From Chthonomonas sp. (GTDB lineage: Bacteria; Armatimonadota; Fimbriimonadia; Fimbriimonadales; Fimbriimonadaceae), in contig JAEURR010000009.1 of the NCBI GenBank assembly GCA_016788115.1, positions 1 to 64,000 of the forward strand: a DNA stretch of 64,000 nucleotides, read 5' to 3'. The position numbers and the translations under genes are program-made. Position 1 is the stretch's first letter. Every line of letters begins with the position of its first letter. Below the pieces are notes generated by a model. The model saw only the letters and a program-made list of their open reading frames with translations, did not search any database and was not told the DNA's origin. Positions 34,938 through 45,433 of this stretch are shown here, piece by piece.

Positions 34938-35417
34938 TTACCAAATCGATCGACGGGGTGAGCCTGGAACGGGCTCGCCCCGTTTTGCTGCTGCTGAGAC
35001 CTCGACAAGGATCTTTGCGAAGATGTCCGCATCGACGTAGCCGCCTACACTGTCCAGCCGATTGGCTTTGCCGTCCACAAAGACGGTCAGGGGAACGGTG
35101 GTGACGTTGTACTCTGCGGCCAAGTCAGGACGTTCGTCGGTTGATACGAGCACCGGAATGACTTGCTTCGCCGCGGTCTCGACGCGTGCATCCGCAAAGG
35201 TCTCGGTTTGGAGCTTGCGGCACCAGGTGCAGCCGCGAGAACTGAACACAACCATCGCTGGCTTCCCGGACTGAGCGCTCCGCCTGAGGGCGTCTTCATA
35301 GCTCAGCGCCCACGGAAGTTTGTTTCCGCTCGCAGGATCGACAGCTATCCTTCCGACGACCAGCGTCACCACGATCGCCGTGATCGTCCATCCAAAGGTT
35401 CGCGCTCGGAGGCTCAT
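34938..35417 (-). CDS. Thioredoxin-fold protein with CTWC motif, membrane anchored
   Basis: The 159-residue protein has an N-terminal hydrophobic segment (residues 9-27) that acts as an anchor or signal, then a thioredoxin fold with active-site CTWC at residues 63-66 in SSRGCTWCRK, cis-Pro in TVPLTVFVDG, and a C-terminal helix. It resembles the Thioredoxin_7/DsbD-gamma group and probably reduces or exchanges disulfides outside the cytoplasm. The 3' end contains the terminator of the convergent gene. Confidence 0.9.
   Translation of the reverse strand: MSLRARTFGWTITAIVVTLVVGRIAVDPASGNKLPWALSYEDALRRSAQSGKPAMVVFSSRGCTWCRKLQTETFADARVETAAKQVIPVLVSTDERPDLAAEYNVTTVPLTVFVDGKANRLDSVGGYVDADIFAKILVEVSAAAKRGEPVPGSPRRSIW
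34953..34986 (+). terminator. Terminator inside the convergent thioredoxin-like gene
   Basis: ACGGGGTGAGCC (34953-34964) pairs with GGCTCGCCCCGT (34972-34983), with one wobble pair, followed by TTTT. It serves the plus-strand gene ending at 34928 but lies in the last codons of the minus-strand gene (34938-35417). Confidence 0.8.
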
Positions 35418-35499
35418 ACGTTTACAGTACCGTAGCTGGGCGAAGACGACCGACAGTCCCGGTTGCCGAGCTCACCAAACAGGTAAATTTTCACACTGC

Positions 35500-36984
<1,485 letters not shown>

Positions 36985-37179
36985 GTGTGCAGGCTCCGTC
37001 CAGAAGAGACGGTGACTTCCGAGCCCTGGGCATCCACGACCGCTTTGCCGTAGCACAGACCGGTACCGACCTCGACGAGGCTGAGTGGCGCGATCAGGCT
37101 GGGTCTCCCCCGGCAGATGGGTCAGAATGCGCTGCGGACGATCTCTTAGCTCAGGAGCCCAGGAAGGCCGGCACAGCCT

Positions 37180-37656
37180 TTAACCTCTTCGTGCCGCATC
37201 AATCGCGGCGACGTCAATTTTGCCCATCGTCATCATCGCGTTGAAGGCTCGTTCGGCCTGTTCGCCGCCCGCTGCCAGACCCTCAATGAGCGTTCGCGGC
37301 TCGATCTGCCACGAGACTCCCCAGCGGTCCTTGCACCAGCCACACGCGCTCTCCTGGCCGCCATTATCGACAATCGCGTTCCAGTAGCGGTCAGTCTCTT
37401 CTTGGTCCTCGGTCATGACTTGGAACGAGAACGCCTCCGACTGGCTGAAGAAAGGACCCCCGTTGAGGCCCATGCACGGGATCCCCATGACGGTGAAATC
37501 CACGGTCAGGACATCTCCCTTCTTGCCATTCGGAAAGTCGGCTGGCGCGCGATTCACCCCGGTGACTCGGCTGTCAGGGAACGTCGCAGCGTAGAATTCG
37601 GCCGCTGCTTCGGCGTCCGCTTCGAACCACAGGCAGATAATGTTCTTCGGTCCCAT
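37180..37656 (-). CDS. PhnB-like VOC-fold protein
   Basis: The 158-residue protein has the PhnB/3-demethylubiquinone-methyltransferase-like VOC fold: IICLWFEADAEAAAEFYAA at the start, GIPCMGLNGGPFFSQSEAFS in the middle, and CGWCKDRWGVSWQIEP near the end. It is a family of unknown enzymology. The 195 nt on its downstream side (36985-37179) contain no gene I can support. It is separated from rho by a perfect hairpin. Confidence 0.9.
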   Translation of the reverse strand: MGPKNIICLWFEADAEAAAEFYAATFPDSRVTGVNRAPADFPNGKKGDVLTVDFTVMGIPCMGLNGGPFFSQSEAFSFQVMTEDQEETDRYWNAIVDNGGQESACGWCKDRWGVSWQIEPRTLIEGLAAGGEQAERAFNAMMTMGKIDVAAIDAARRG

Positions 37657-37690
37657 GGTGTTTGCCCATGCTACCCATGGCCAAGCAAAC

Positions 37691-37717
37691 GGCCCGATGG
37701 ACTGGGTCCATCGGGCC
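37691..37717 (-). terminator. Perfect 12-bp hairpin downstream of rho
   Basis: GGCCCGATGGAC (37691-37702) pairs exactly with GTCCATCGGGCC (37706-37717) around TGG. On the minus strand it is followed by GTTTG. It lies 24 nt after the rho stop codon and before the VOC gene. Confidence 0.75.
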
Positions 37718-37741
37718 GGTACCGCTCATGATGTCGAGTGG

Positions 37742-39169
37742 TTAGACGGTCGCGCGGACCTTTTGCAGGACGCTCTCCAGGAAGACCGCGTTCGTGGGCG
37801 TTTTCTTCAGGAGCTTGATGAGCGAGTCGGTTGCCTCGTAGCTCTTGTCCTGGTTCGCGAGCAATCGGTGCAGCTGCACCACGCCGTCGAACTGGTTCTT
37901 GTCGAACAGTGCTTCTTCGTGGCGAGTGCTTGATCGCTTGACGTCGATGGCTGGCCAAATACGGCGCTCGGCGAGTTCGCGATCCAAAACGATTTCCATG
38001 TTGCCTGTGCCCTTAAACTCTTCGAAGATCGCCTCGTCCATCTTCGAGCCGGTCTCGACGAGGGCGGTGGCAATGATCGTAAGCGAGCCGCCTTCTTCGA
38101 TGTTTCGCGCCGCACCGAAGAATCGGCGTGGGCGGTAAAGAGCAGCAGGATCCAAACCTCCCGAGAGGGTGCGACCGCTTGGGTTGATGGTCAAGTTCGA
38201 AGCGCGCGAAAGACGGGTGATGGAATCGAGCAGCACGACGACATCGCGGCCCGATTCGACGAGCCGCTTGGCTTGGTCGAGGCAGAGCTCGGTAACCCGC
38301 ATGTGGTTCTCGGCCGGTTCGTCGAATGTCGAGCTGATGACCTGCCCCTTGACGAATCGCTTCATGTCGGTGACTTCTTCCGGTCGCTCGTCCACCAACA
38401 GCACCATGAGGTAGACCTCGGGGTGGTTGATGGCGACCGAGTTGGCGATCGTCTTGATGATCGTCGTCTTACCAGCCTTGGGTGGCGCGACGATCAGTCC
38501 TCGCGATCCCTTTCCGATTGGCGCGATCAAGTCGATAATGCGAGCGACGATGCTCTCCGGACCGATCTCCATTCGGATGCGCTCATCGGGGAACAACGGT
38601 GTCAGGTTCTCGAAATCGCGTCGCACTGCCATCTCAGGCGATTGGGTGCCGAGGCCGTTCACGCTCTCGACGCGCAGCATCCCGCGGTACTTCTCGCCCT
38701 CTTTGGGAGTTCGGATCAGGCCGAAGACGATGTCACCTTGGCGCAAAGCAAAGCGTTTGATTTGGCTCTGCGAAACGTAGATGTCGGCGTTACCAGGGGC
38801 GTAGTTGTCACGGCGGAGGAAACCCCAGCCATCGTGCAGGATCTCAAGGATCCCTTTGCCGTAGATTGCTTCTTGCTCGGCGTTGGTCTTTTCCAGCAGC
38901 ATCTCGATCACGGCGCTGCGGTCTGAACTCAGATCAATCTTTGCCTTCTTGCATTCCTTGGCCAGGTCCGTCGCGGTCATCCGGTCGAAGTGGTTGAAAT
39001 CGATTTCAGGCATCTGCTCCAGGTCGCCGGCCTGGTCCATGTTTGGAAGGCCCTGGCGTCCTTTGCCGCCTCCGCCTCCGCCTCGCTTGCGGTTGCCCTG
39101 CGAGCCGCCGCCTCCACCGCCTCCGCGGGGTCGAAAAGTGTGGGTCATTGGTGTGCCAGATTTTGTCAT
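37742..39169 (-). CDS. rho: Transcription termination factor Rho with Gly/Arg-rich N-terminus
   Basis: The 475-residue RNA-dependent helicase ends untranslated transcripts. It shows an N-terminal helical domain ([17 protein letters not shown]), the primary RNA-binding CSD ([19 protein letters not shown]), the Walker A motif [10 protein letters not shown], Walker [12 protein letters not shown], and the Q/R-loop regions. Ahead of these lies a Gly/Arg-rich tract (residues 12-45) with runs of seven and six Gly, not present in E. coli Rho. The ATG at 39169 (MTKSGTPMT) is preferred, with 39148 as alternative. Confidence 0.97.
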   Translation of the reverse strand: MTKSGTPMTHTFRPRGGGGGGGSQGNRKRGGGGGGKGRQGLPNMDQAGDLEQMPEIDFNHFDRMTATDLAKECKKAKIDLSSDRSAVIEMLLEKTNAEQEAIYGKGILEILHDGWGFLRRDNYAPGNADIYVSQSQIKRFALRQGDIVFGLIRTPKEGEKYRGMLRVESVNGLGTQSPEMAVRRDFENLTPLFPDERIRMEIGPESIVARIIDLIAPIGKGSRGLIVAPPKAGKTTIIKTIANSVAINHPEVYLMVLLVDERPEEVTDMKRFVKGQVISSTFDEPAENHMRVTELCLDQAKRLVESGRDVVVLLDSITRLSRASNLTINPSGRTLSGGLDPAALYRPRRFFGAARNIEEGGSLTIIATALVETGSKMDEAIFEEFKGTGNMEIVLDRELAERRIWPAIDVKRSSTRHEEALFDKNQFDGVVQLHRLLANQDKSYEATDSLIKLLKKTPTNAVFLESVLQKVRATV

Positions 39170-39265
39170 AGGAGACTCGGTGTGTGAGAAAGTGGGGGCA
39201 GGTGATCCTCCCAGGATTCCGACGAGACGGACTACGCCGACCAGCGGAGAAAGCAAGGGAAGGGA

Positions 39266-39802
39266 CTAGGCAGATTCGTTCAGTATCGCGATGTAAGGAA
39301 GATTTCGATACCGCTCTGCGTAATCTAATCCGTATCCTACCACAAAGGCGTTCGGAATTTCGAAACCAACGTAATCAATGAGCGCATCGTGCTCACGGGC
39401 TTCGGGTTTGGAGAGCAGCGTGACAACGCGGAGGGACCTCGGACGTCGGGTGCCAAGCAACTCCTTGAGGTGCTTCAGCGTGAGGCCGGTATCGACAATG
39501 TCCTCGACGATGAGCACGTGCTCGCCTTCGATCGACTTGTCCAAGTCCTTGCGTATCTGTACGACGCCGCTACTGCTCTTGGCGTTACCGTAGCTGCTGA
39601 CTTGGACGAAGTCCACCGTGATTCGGTCGCCCAGGCGGCGTGAGAGGTCGGCGAGGAAGTACAGCGAGCCTTTGAGAACTCCGACAAGCATGATCGGTTC
39701 GTCGCCGTAATCGGCCTCGATCTGCGCAACCAGCTCGGCAATCCGGGCGACGATCTGGTCTTCGGTGAGCAGGGGAGTTAGATGGGTTTCGTCGTAGCGC
39801 AT
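39266..39802 (-). CDS. hpt: Hypoxanthine phosphoribosyltransferase
   Basis: The 178-residue protein converts hypoxanthine or guanine plus PRPP to IMP or GMP. It has the PRPP-binding motif VLIVEDIVDTGLT, the substrate loop GVLKGSLYFLADL and FVVGYGLDYAERYRNLPYI at the C-terminus. The length is standard. Its start lies within the last 25 nt of the nitrilase-family gene, so the two are translationally coupled. It lies 96 nt upstream of rho. Confidence 0.97.
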   Translation of the reverse strand: MRYDETHLTPLLTEDQIVARIAELVAQIEADYGDEPIMLVGVLKGSLYFLADLSRRLGDRITVDFVQVSSYGNAKSSSGVVQIRKDLDKSIEGEHVLIVEDIVDTGLTLKHLKELLGTRRPRSLRVVTLLSKPEAREHDALIDYVGFEIPNAFVVGYGLDYAERYRNLPYIAILNESA

Positions 39803-40644
39803 GCGGTGCGGTCATTATGCCCGCTCACCTGCACCTTCGTGTACAGGTCCGGTCGACGCGTACCCAGCACGTCGTACTCATACTCGCCGGGCTTGATCAC
39901 CACATGCTTGTCGCGCGCTCGCTCCAGGTCGAGGTCGGCGATCAATGTGATCGAGCCGTCGCTCGCCGAGGCAAGCACTGCACCACTGGCATCAATAATC
40001 TTGCTCCGGCCGATGAAGTCAGTTCCGCGCTCCGACCCGATGCGATTGGCCGTGATCACGTGCATTCGATTCTCCGCAGCACGGGCGATACAAACGTGGT
40101 CGGCGGAGACTTCCGCACCAATCGGCCAGTTTGTTGGAAGACAGAGAATGTCGGCCCCTTCCAGCGCGAGTGCACGCGCCGCTTCGGGAGGGCGCTGATC
40201 ATAGCAGATCAGGATCGCGATACGGCCCACGGCCGTATTGTAGAGTGGTAGCTCGTCGCCGGGAGTCGCAAACCGGTCGAATCCAATGAAGGGAAGATGT
40301 AGCTTGCGATAGACCTGCAGCGGGAGGCCGGGTTGGAGCAGTGCTGCTGAGTTGTAGAGCCTGCCCTCCGATTCCTCTGCGAAGCCAATGACGGCCATGA
40401 TCTCAAGCTCGTCGACCGCCGCTTGCAAGCGGGCAAAGTAGGAAGAATCAGGACTGCACTCAATCGCGATGCCGCGCGCTTCGTCCTCGGAGTTTGCGCA
40501 GTAGCCGGTCAGGTAGCACTCGGGAAAAACGGCAAGTTGCACCTTCTCGGCAGCGAGCGACCGGAGGTGCTCGATGGCAAAGTCAGTGTTCGCCTTTGGG
40601 TTCCCAAAGACCACGCTGCTCTGTACCGATGCAACTCTCACCAT
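39778..40644 (-). CDS. Carbon-nitrogen hydrolase (nitrilase superfamily)
   Basis: The 288-residue protein has the Glu-Lys-Cys catalytic triad: Glu42 in FPECYLTGY, Lys114 in YRKLHLPF and Cys147 in LICYDQRPPE. Members hydrolyse amides or nitriles, for example omega-amidases, N-carbamoyl-amino acid or carbamoylputrescine amidohydrolases; the substrate is not clear. It overlaps hpt by 25 nt. Length is typical. Confidence 0.95.
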   Translation of the reverse strand: MVRVASVQSSVVFGNPKANTDFAIEHLRSLAAEKVQLAVFPECYLTGYCANSEDEARGIAIECSPDSSYFARLQAAVDELEIMAVIGFAEESEGRLYNSAALLQPGLPLQVYRKLHLPFIGFDRFATPGDELPLYNTAVGRIAILICYDQRPPEAARALALEGADILCLPTNWPIGAEVSADHVCIARAAENRMHVITANRIGSERGTDFIGRSKIIDASGAVLASASDGSITLIADLDLERARDKHVVIKPGEYEYDVLGTRRPDLYTKVQVSGHNDRTACATTKPI

Positions 40645-40743
40645 TCTCTCACTCCTTCCATATCGCCCGCGTGATCACCCCCGTATGTTACACGGGAGTC
40701 CATCCGCGAGGTCACCTTGAACTTGGGTACAACCTTTGTCAGC

Positions 40744-43449
40744 ATGGCAGACCGGTACGAACCCTCCCAATTTGAGGCCGCATGGCGGGCGCGATGGAAG
40801 GAGGCCGATCTCTTTCGAACCCGTGAAGAAGAGGGGCGGCCAAAGTTCTACGGGCTCGATTTCTTTCCGTATCCCAGTGGCGCGGGCCTGAGCGTCGGGC
40901 ATTGCCGCAATTACATCCCGACCGATGTTTTGTGCCGAATGAAGTACATGCAGGGCTATAACGTCTTGCACCCCATGGGATTCGACGCGTTCGGCCTGCC
41001 CGCTGAGAACGAGGCGATTAAGCGGCAACGGCACCCCGGCGCGATGGTGGAAGAGTACGGAGCAACCTACCGCCGCCAGATGGAGCTCATCGGAAACAGC
41101 TACGACTGGTCGCGCAGCTTCTACAGTTCCGATCCTCGCTACTACCGCTGGACACAATGGATTTTCATAAAGCTGTACGAGAAGGGGCTTGCCTTTCGGT
41201 CTCTCGCCGCTGTCAACTGGTGCCCCAAGGATCTCACCGCGCTCGCGAATGAGGAGGTTGTTGGCGGGCTGTGCGAGCGGTGCGGAACGCCAGTCGAGAA
41301 GCGCGCCATCCCGCAGTGGTTCTTCAAGATCACGGAGTACGCCCAGCGACTGATCGACGACCTGGACGAGCTGGATTGGCCCGATGGCATCAAGAATCAG
41401 CAGCGGAACTGGATCGGTCGAAGCGAAGGCGTCGAGTTCGAGATGAAGCTGTCGGGACCAGGGATCGGTAACGACCGTGCCGTCGATCTCGATTCAGACC
41501 GACCGGCGAGCAAGCCGCTGAGCTTCCGCGTTTTCACCACGCGCATCGACACCATTTTCGGCATGTCGTTCTGCGTCTTAGCACCGGAACTCCCCCTTGT
41601 GGATCGACTCATCGAGATGGCCGGTGCAGAACACGCGACGGCGATGCGCACGTACCAGCGCGAAGCGGTGGCGATGTCGGAGACGAGCCGACAGGCAGAG
41701 GGTCGTGAGAAGACCGGCGTCTTCACCGGCTACTACGCAACCAACCCGGCTACCGGCCAGAAGGTGCCGGTTTACATCGCCGATTACGTCCTGATGGGTT
41801 ACGGGACCGGGGCGATCATGGCCGTGCCTGCGGGCGATCAGCGCGACTTTGAGTTTGCCAAGCAATTCGGCATCCCTGTGGTCGCGATCCAGGATCCGAG
41901 CGACGAGTGGCTTGCCGAGCAAGGGATTACACGCGAGGCTTATCACGCCGACCCGAAGTGCGCCCGAAACGCGTTCATTTCCAAGGACGCGCCCCTCATC
42001 AACGCTGGCGAGTACTCGGGCATGCCGTCCGCCGAAGCCGCCACAAAACTGGGCGAGTGGATCGAGGCCAGTGAACTCGGACAGCGGAAGATCCAGTACC
42101 GACTGCGCGATTGGTTGATCAGCCGGCAGCGCTACTGGGGTTGCCCGATCCCGGTTGTCTATGACGGCGACGGCACGATGGAGATCGTCTCGGACGACTC
42201 GCTTCCGGTCACGCTGCCCGAAGTCGCCAATTACGAGCCCAGTGATGACGGAAGTAGCCCATTGTCGCGCATCGACGAGTTTGTCAACGTCACCACCGCC
42301 GATGGCACGCTGGGACGGCGTGAAACCGACACCATGGGCGGCTTTGCCTGCAGCAGCTGGTACTTCCTGCGATTCATCGATCCGCATAACGATGAGGAGG
42401 CTTGGGATCCCGCCAAGGCCGCGTATTGGATGCCGGTGGACGCCTACGTCGGCGGGGCCGAGCATGCGGTTATGCACCTTCTATACGCCCGGTTTTGGAC
42501 GAAGGTGCTTTACGACCTGGGCCTCGTCCAGGTGAAGGAGCCGTTCCGGCGGCTGCAGAACCAGGGGCAGGTGCTGGCGATGACGCCCTACCGCAAGCCG
42601 CGGCCGGGAGAAACCCTGCAGATCGGCGAAGATGGTGTGCTCGTGAGCTTCGAAGAAGCAAAGGCCATGCCCGAGGACGAGCTGATGTGGCGCTGGGCGC
42701 GCATGAGCAAGAGCAAGGGGAACGTCGTCACACCCGATGAGGCAGTCGAGCAGTTCGGTGCAGACGCTCTGCGCATGTACGAGCTCTTCGTCGCACCGTT
42801 CGACGCTGACGTGCAGTGGTCGAACGAAGCGATGCAAGGGGCGGTCCGGTTCCTCTCGCGAGTCTTCAAGTGGACATCAGAAGATGCCGCGCTCTACGAT
42901 CCGACTTGGAAGGACCGGATCGACACCATAGAGCTGGACGACACCGCGAGAGCTTTTCGCCGCGAGACGCACCAGCTTATCGACAAGGCGACGCGCGACA
43001 TTGACCGGTTCGCGTTCAACACGTACGTCTCGTCGATGATGAGCGCTATGAACGCTTACAACGATCTGCGCAAGTCCGCTCCCGAGCCCAACGAAGGCGT
43101 CCGTCTTGCCCTAAGCGAGGCGATGGAGTCGCTCATTCTGGTGCTCAGCCCGTGCTCGCCCCACACTGCCGATGAGATCTGGTCCACGGCCATGGGCAAG
43201 TCGGGCTTCACGTACTGCGCTGACTGGCCGGTGGCTCGCCCCGAGCTTGCAGCAGCGGACTCGATCACAGTCGCGGTTCAGGTCAACGGCAAGCTCCGAG
43301 ACAGCTTTGATGTCCCTGCGTCAGCGACCCCTGCCGAGATCGAGGCAGCGGCGCTCATTCGCGAGCGGGTGCGCGCCCACACGGACGGCAAGACGGTGCG
43401 AAAAGTCATCGTCGTCCCCGGTAAGCTCGTGAATATCGTGGTGGGTTGA
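40744..43449 (+). CDS. leuS: Leucyl-tRNA synthetase
   Basis: The 901-residue class I synthetase has the HIGH-type motif in PYPSGAGLSVGHCRNY, a large CP1 editing domain (TGYYATNPATGQKVPVYIAD, VMGYGTGAIMAVPAGDQRD-like block), the KMSKS loop ARMSKSKGNVV, and a C-terminal anticodon-binding domain. Length is a little above the 860 typical for E. coli. The ATG at 40744 (MADRYEP) is chosen over a TTG at 40717. The stop codon overlaps the ATG of the following gene, so leuS heads a four-gene operon. Confidence 0.98.
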   Translation: MADRYEPSQFEAAWRARWKEADLFRTREEEGRPKFYGLDFFPYPSGAGLSVGHCRNYIPTDVLCRMKYMQGYNVLHPMGFDAFGLPAENEAIKRQRHPGAMVEEYGATYRRQMELIGNSYDWSRSFYSSDPRYYRWTQWIFIKLYEKGLAFRSLAAVNWCPKDLTALANEEVVGGLCERCGTPVEKRAIPQWFFKITEYAQRLIDDLDELDWPDGIKNQQRNWIGRSEGVEFEMKLSGPGIGNDRAVDLDSDRPASKPLSFRVFTTRIDTIFGMSFCVLAPELPLVDRLIEMAGAEHATAMRTYQREAVAMSETSRQAEGREKTGVFTGYYATNPATGQKVPVYIADYVLMGYGTGAIMAVPAGDQRDFEFAKQFGIPVVAIQDPSDEWLAEQGITREAYHADPKCARNAFISKDAPLINAGEYSGMPSAEAATKLGEWIEASELGQRKIQYRLRDWLISRQRYWGCPIPVVYDGDGTMEIVSDDSLPVTLPEVANYEPSDDGSSPLSRIDEFVNVTTADGTLGRRETDTMGGFACSSWYFLRFIDPHNDEEAWDPAKAAYWMPVDAYVGGAEHAVMHLLYARFWTKVLYDLGLVQVKEPFRRLQNQGQVLAMTPYRKPRPGETLQIGEDGVLVSFEEAKAMPEDELMWRWARMSKSKGNVVTPDEAVEQFGADALRMYELFVAPFDADVQWSNEAMQGAVRFLSRVFKWTSEDAALYDPTWKDRIDTIELDDTARAFRRETHQLIDKATRDIDRFAFNTYVSSMMSAMNAYNDLRKSAPEPNEGVRLALSEAMESLILVLSPCSPHTADEIWSTAMGKSGFTYCADWPVARPELAAADSITVAVQVNGKLRDSFDVPASATPAEIEAAALIRERVRAHTDGKTVRKVIVVPGKLVNIVVG

Positions 43450-44090
43450 TGCGATCAAATCCGTACGCTTTATTCTTTGGTCTGCTGGTGCTTGGCGCGT
43501 GTGCCCCAGCAGCTCCCGAGGGGCCGCCAGCAATCGCCAGTGAGTCCGAGTACCGTGCCGCTCAGCAGGAGGCGAAGACTCTTAGCTTGGATGCATTGAA
43601 GCAGTTCCGAGACGGGGTCATGCTTGACGAGGTCCAAAAGAACGGGCTCATCCGAGCGGGGCAGCTCTTCGACCGCATGATCGCCTACGATCCCAAGCAG
43701 CCGGGACACTACCTGGGAGCGATCAAGGCGAATTTGGCGGTCGAGGATGATGCAGGAGCCATCAAGTATTTCGAGGCTGCACGCAAAGTGTGCGAGGGGG
43801 CCAACGATCGGGTGTCGCTGGCAGAGCTCTATGGCGACATGGGGCTTGCTCACTACGGGCAGGGCAACTACGGCAAAGCGCTTGAGTTCATCGAGGAGGC
43901 GCGAACGCTTGAGCCGCAGAACGTGGACTATCTGACCAGTGAATTGATGGTGCGGCTGGAGACCCGTGAGCCGGAGCGCGTGAACGAGCTCGTGGCAGAG
44001 GCGAAGAAGATCCCGGTCCACCCGCCGCGGCTGGATAAGCTCATCAAGCTCGTGGCGATGAGCAAGAGCGAAGATGACAAAAGCCCCTAA
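43449..44090 (+). CDS. Lipoprotein with TPR-like repeats
   Basis: The 213-residue protein has a lipoprotein signal with lipobox LGAC near residue 18, followed by a helical domain with TPR-like repeats, for example AELYGDMGLAHYGQGNYGKALEFIEEA and the preceding AIKYFEAARK. TPR domains mediate protein contacts. The ATG at 43449 overlaps the leuS stop (TGATG) by one base, and the gene overlaps the RadC-like gene by 17 nt. It probably sits on the periplasmic face of a membrane. Confidence 0.85.
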   Translation: MRSNPYALFFGLLVLGACAPAAPEGPPAIASESEYRAAQQEAKTLSLDALKQFRDGVMLDEVQKNGLIRAGQLFDRMIAYDPKQPGHYLGAIKANLAVEDDAGAIKYFEAARKVCEGANDRVSLAELYGDMGLAHYGQGNYGKALEFIEEARTLEPQNVDYLTSELMVRLETREPERVNELVAEAKKIPVHPPRLDKLIKLVAMSKSEDDKSP

Positions 44091-44748
44091 GGACGACGCT
44101 CAGGACGGGCCTCTGCAGCGAATGCGCCACTTGGGGATTCGCAGCGCATCGCCGGTAGACCTAGTTGCCGTCGCGATGAGCGCAGACGAGGCGGGAGCCA
44201 TCAAGAGCGAGGATAGTGCGCGTGCCCTGGTCCGTCGGTACGGGATTAACCTCCTCGGCGACCTGGGAGCGGGCGACCTGGTGGATCAAGTTGGAGTTTC
44301 CAGCTACGAGGCCTGCCGTTTGCTAGCGGCCATCGAAATCGGCAGGCGCGCTGGTGTCTCCGCCAAAGGGGAAGTACGAACGATCTCCAACGCCGAGGAC
44401 ATTGTCCAACTGTTCGCCCACCTCAGAGATGAACGGAAGGAGCACTTCTGTATCGCTCTACTGAACTCCAAGAACGGCGTCATCGGAATACGAACGATTC
44501 ACATTGGAACGGTAAACATGTCGGTGGTGGGCCCACGCGAGGTCTTTCGCGAGGCGATCCGCGAAGGGGCGGTCAGTATCATCGCGGTACATAACCATCC
44601 CAGCGGCAATCCGGAACCGAGCCCGGAAGACCTGCACATCACGCTCAGGCTCAGCGAGCTTGGCAAGGCGCTGGATGTAAAGTTGCTCGACCACGTCATA
44701 ATTGGGCACGCCGACTGGGTGAGTCTGGCGGCGCGCGGTGTCCTATGA
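44074..44748 (+). CDS. radC: RadC-like JAMM-domain protein
   Basis: The 224-residue protein has an N-terminal helix-hairpin-helix-like region (residues 15-95) and a C-terminal MPN+/JAMM domain. The metal-binding motif is HNHPSGNPEPSPEDLHIT near residue 173: two histidines and the Asp at the standard spacing. RadC's biological role is still unclear, and the JAMM motif suggests metalloprotease or other hydrolase activity. It overlaps both neighbours (17 nt before, 4 nt after), so it is tightly coupled to the lipoprotein and the translin-family gene. Confidence 0.95.
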   Translation: MTKAPKDDAQDGPLQRMRHLGIRSASPVDLVAVAMSADEAGAIKSEDSARALVRRYGINLLGDLGAGDLVDQVGVSSYEACRLLAAIEIGRRAGVSAKGEVRTISNAEDIVQLFAHLRDERKEHFCIALLNSKNGVIGIRTIHIGTVNMSVVGPREVFREAIREGAVSIIAVHNHPSGNPEPSPEDLHITLRLSELGKALDVKLLDHVIIGHADWVSLAARGVL

Positions 44749-45371
44749 ATTGGGAAGAGATTATTGAAGACCTAAGACCCACGCTTGATCGGATGCATCA
44801 AGCACGCGAGGCCGCACTGAAAGAGTCGCGGGCGCTCATCCAGATTTCGAGCAAGGCGATCCGGCACGTCCATCGTAAGCAATTCGATGCGGCGGAGACC
44901 CTGGTGGCCGAGGCGCGAAGCATGAGCCGCAAAGCGCGGCAAGCGGTGGCCGCAACCCCTGAGATTCTTTACGCTGGCTACCTGCAGGACGCCGAGAAAG
45001 AGATGGTCGAAGCGGCGGCCGTGCTGGCGATCACCCTTGGGAAGCCCATTCCGTCTCCCCAGGAGTTGGGCGTGCAGGTCACGAGCTACCTGAATGGGAT
45101 GGGCGAGGCGGCGAGTGAAGTCCGGCGCTACCTGCTGGACGAACTCCGCGGCGGGCGCTACGACAGCGCAGAACGGATTCTTCAGGTCATGGAGTCGATC
45201 TACGACGACCTCATTACATTTGACTATCCGGACGGGCTAACGGGTGGTTTGCGGCGCACGTGCGACGCGCTGCGTGCGGTCATCGAGCGGACCCGCAGCG
45301 ACCTCACGATGACGCTTAGCCAAGGTGAACTCCTCCGCGCCCTGCGCGAATCCCGTGAAGACAAGAAGTAA
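44745..45371 (+). CDS. Translin-family protein
   Basis: The 208-residue all-helical protein matches the translin/TRAX fold: an N-terminal helical half (ALKESRALIQISSKAIRHVH) and the family's C-terminal block YLNGMGEAASEVRRYLLDEL, GGRYDSAERILQVMESIYD, and RRTCDALRAVIERTRSDLT. Eukaryotic translin with TRAX forms C3PO, an RNA-degrading complex; TRAX provides the acidic catalytic residues. Archaeal homologues form octamers that cleave RNA. Here the catalytic set could not be confirmed. ATGA overlap with the RadC-like gene implies co-translation. It is the last gene of the leuS operon. Confidence 0.85.
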   Translation: MNWEEIIEDLRPTLDRMHQAREAALKESRALIQISSKAIRHVHRKQFDAAETLVAEARSMSRKARQAVAATPEILYAGYLQDAEKEMVEAAAVLAITLGKPIPSPQELGVQVTSYLNGMGEAASEVRRYLLDELRGGRYDSAERILQVMESIYDDLITFDYPDGLTGGLRRTCDALRAVIERTRSDLTMTLSQGELLRALRESREDKK

Positions 45372-45381
45372 ACAAAAAAAT

Positions 45382-45416
45382 GCGGGTGCAATCCCCAAAA
45401 TGGGAAGCGCACCCGC
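45382..45416. terminator. Bidirectional terminator at convergent genes
   Basis: GCGGGTGC (45382-45389) pairs with GCACCCGC (45409-45416). Seven A residues precede it on the plus strand, giving a strong T-run for the minus-strand gene that ends at 45434. It lies 11 nt after the translin-family stop. Confidence 0.88.
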
Positions 45417-45433
45417 CTTGGTTTGTGCGAGCT

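Noticed and set aside
36985-37244. Small plus-strand frame after cysS
   Set aside because: It overlaps the VOC gene antisense and has low-complexity composition; the interval shows only a weak 5-bp hairpin (36996-37012).
40645-40743. Possible T-box or attenuator before leuS
   Set aside because: No T-box core (TGGnACCGCG-like) or leader peptide rich in Leu codons is present in the 99-nt gap.
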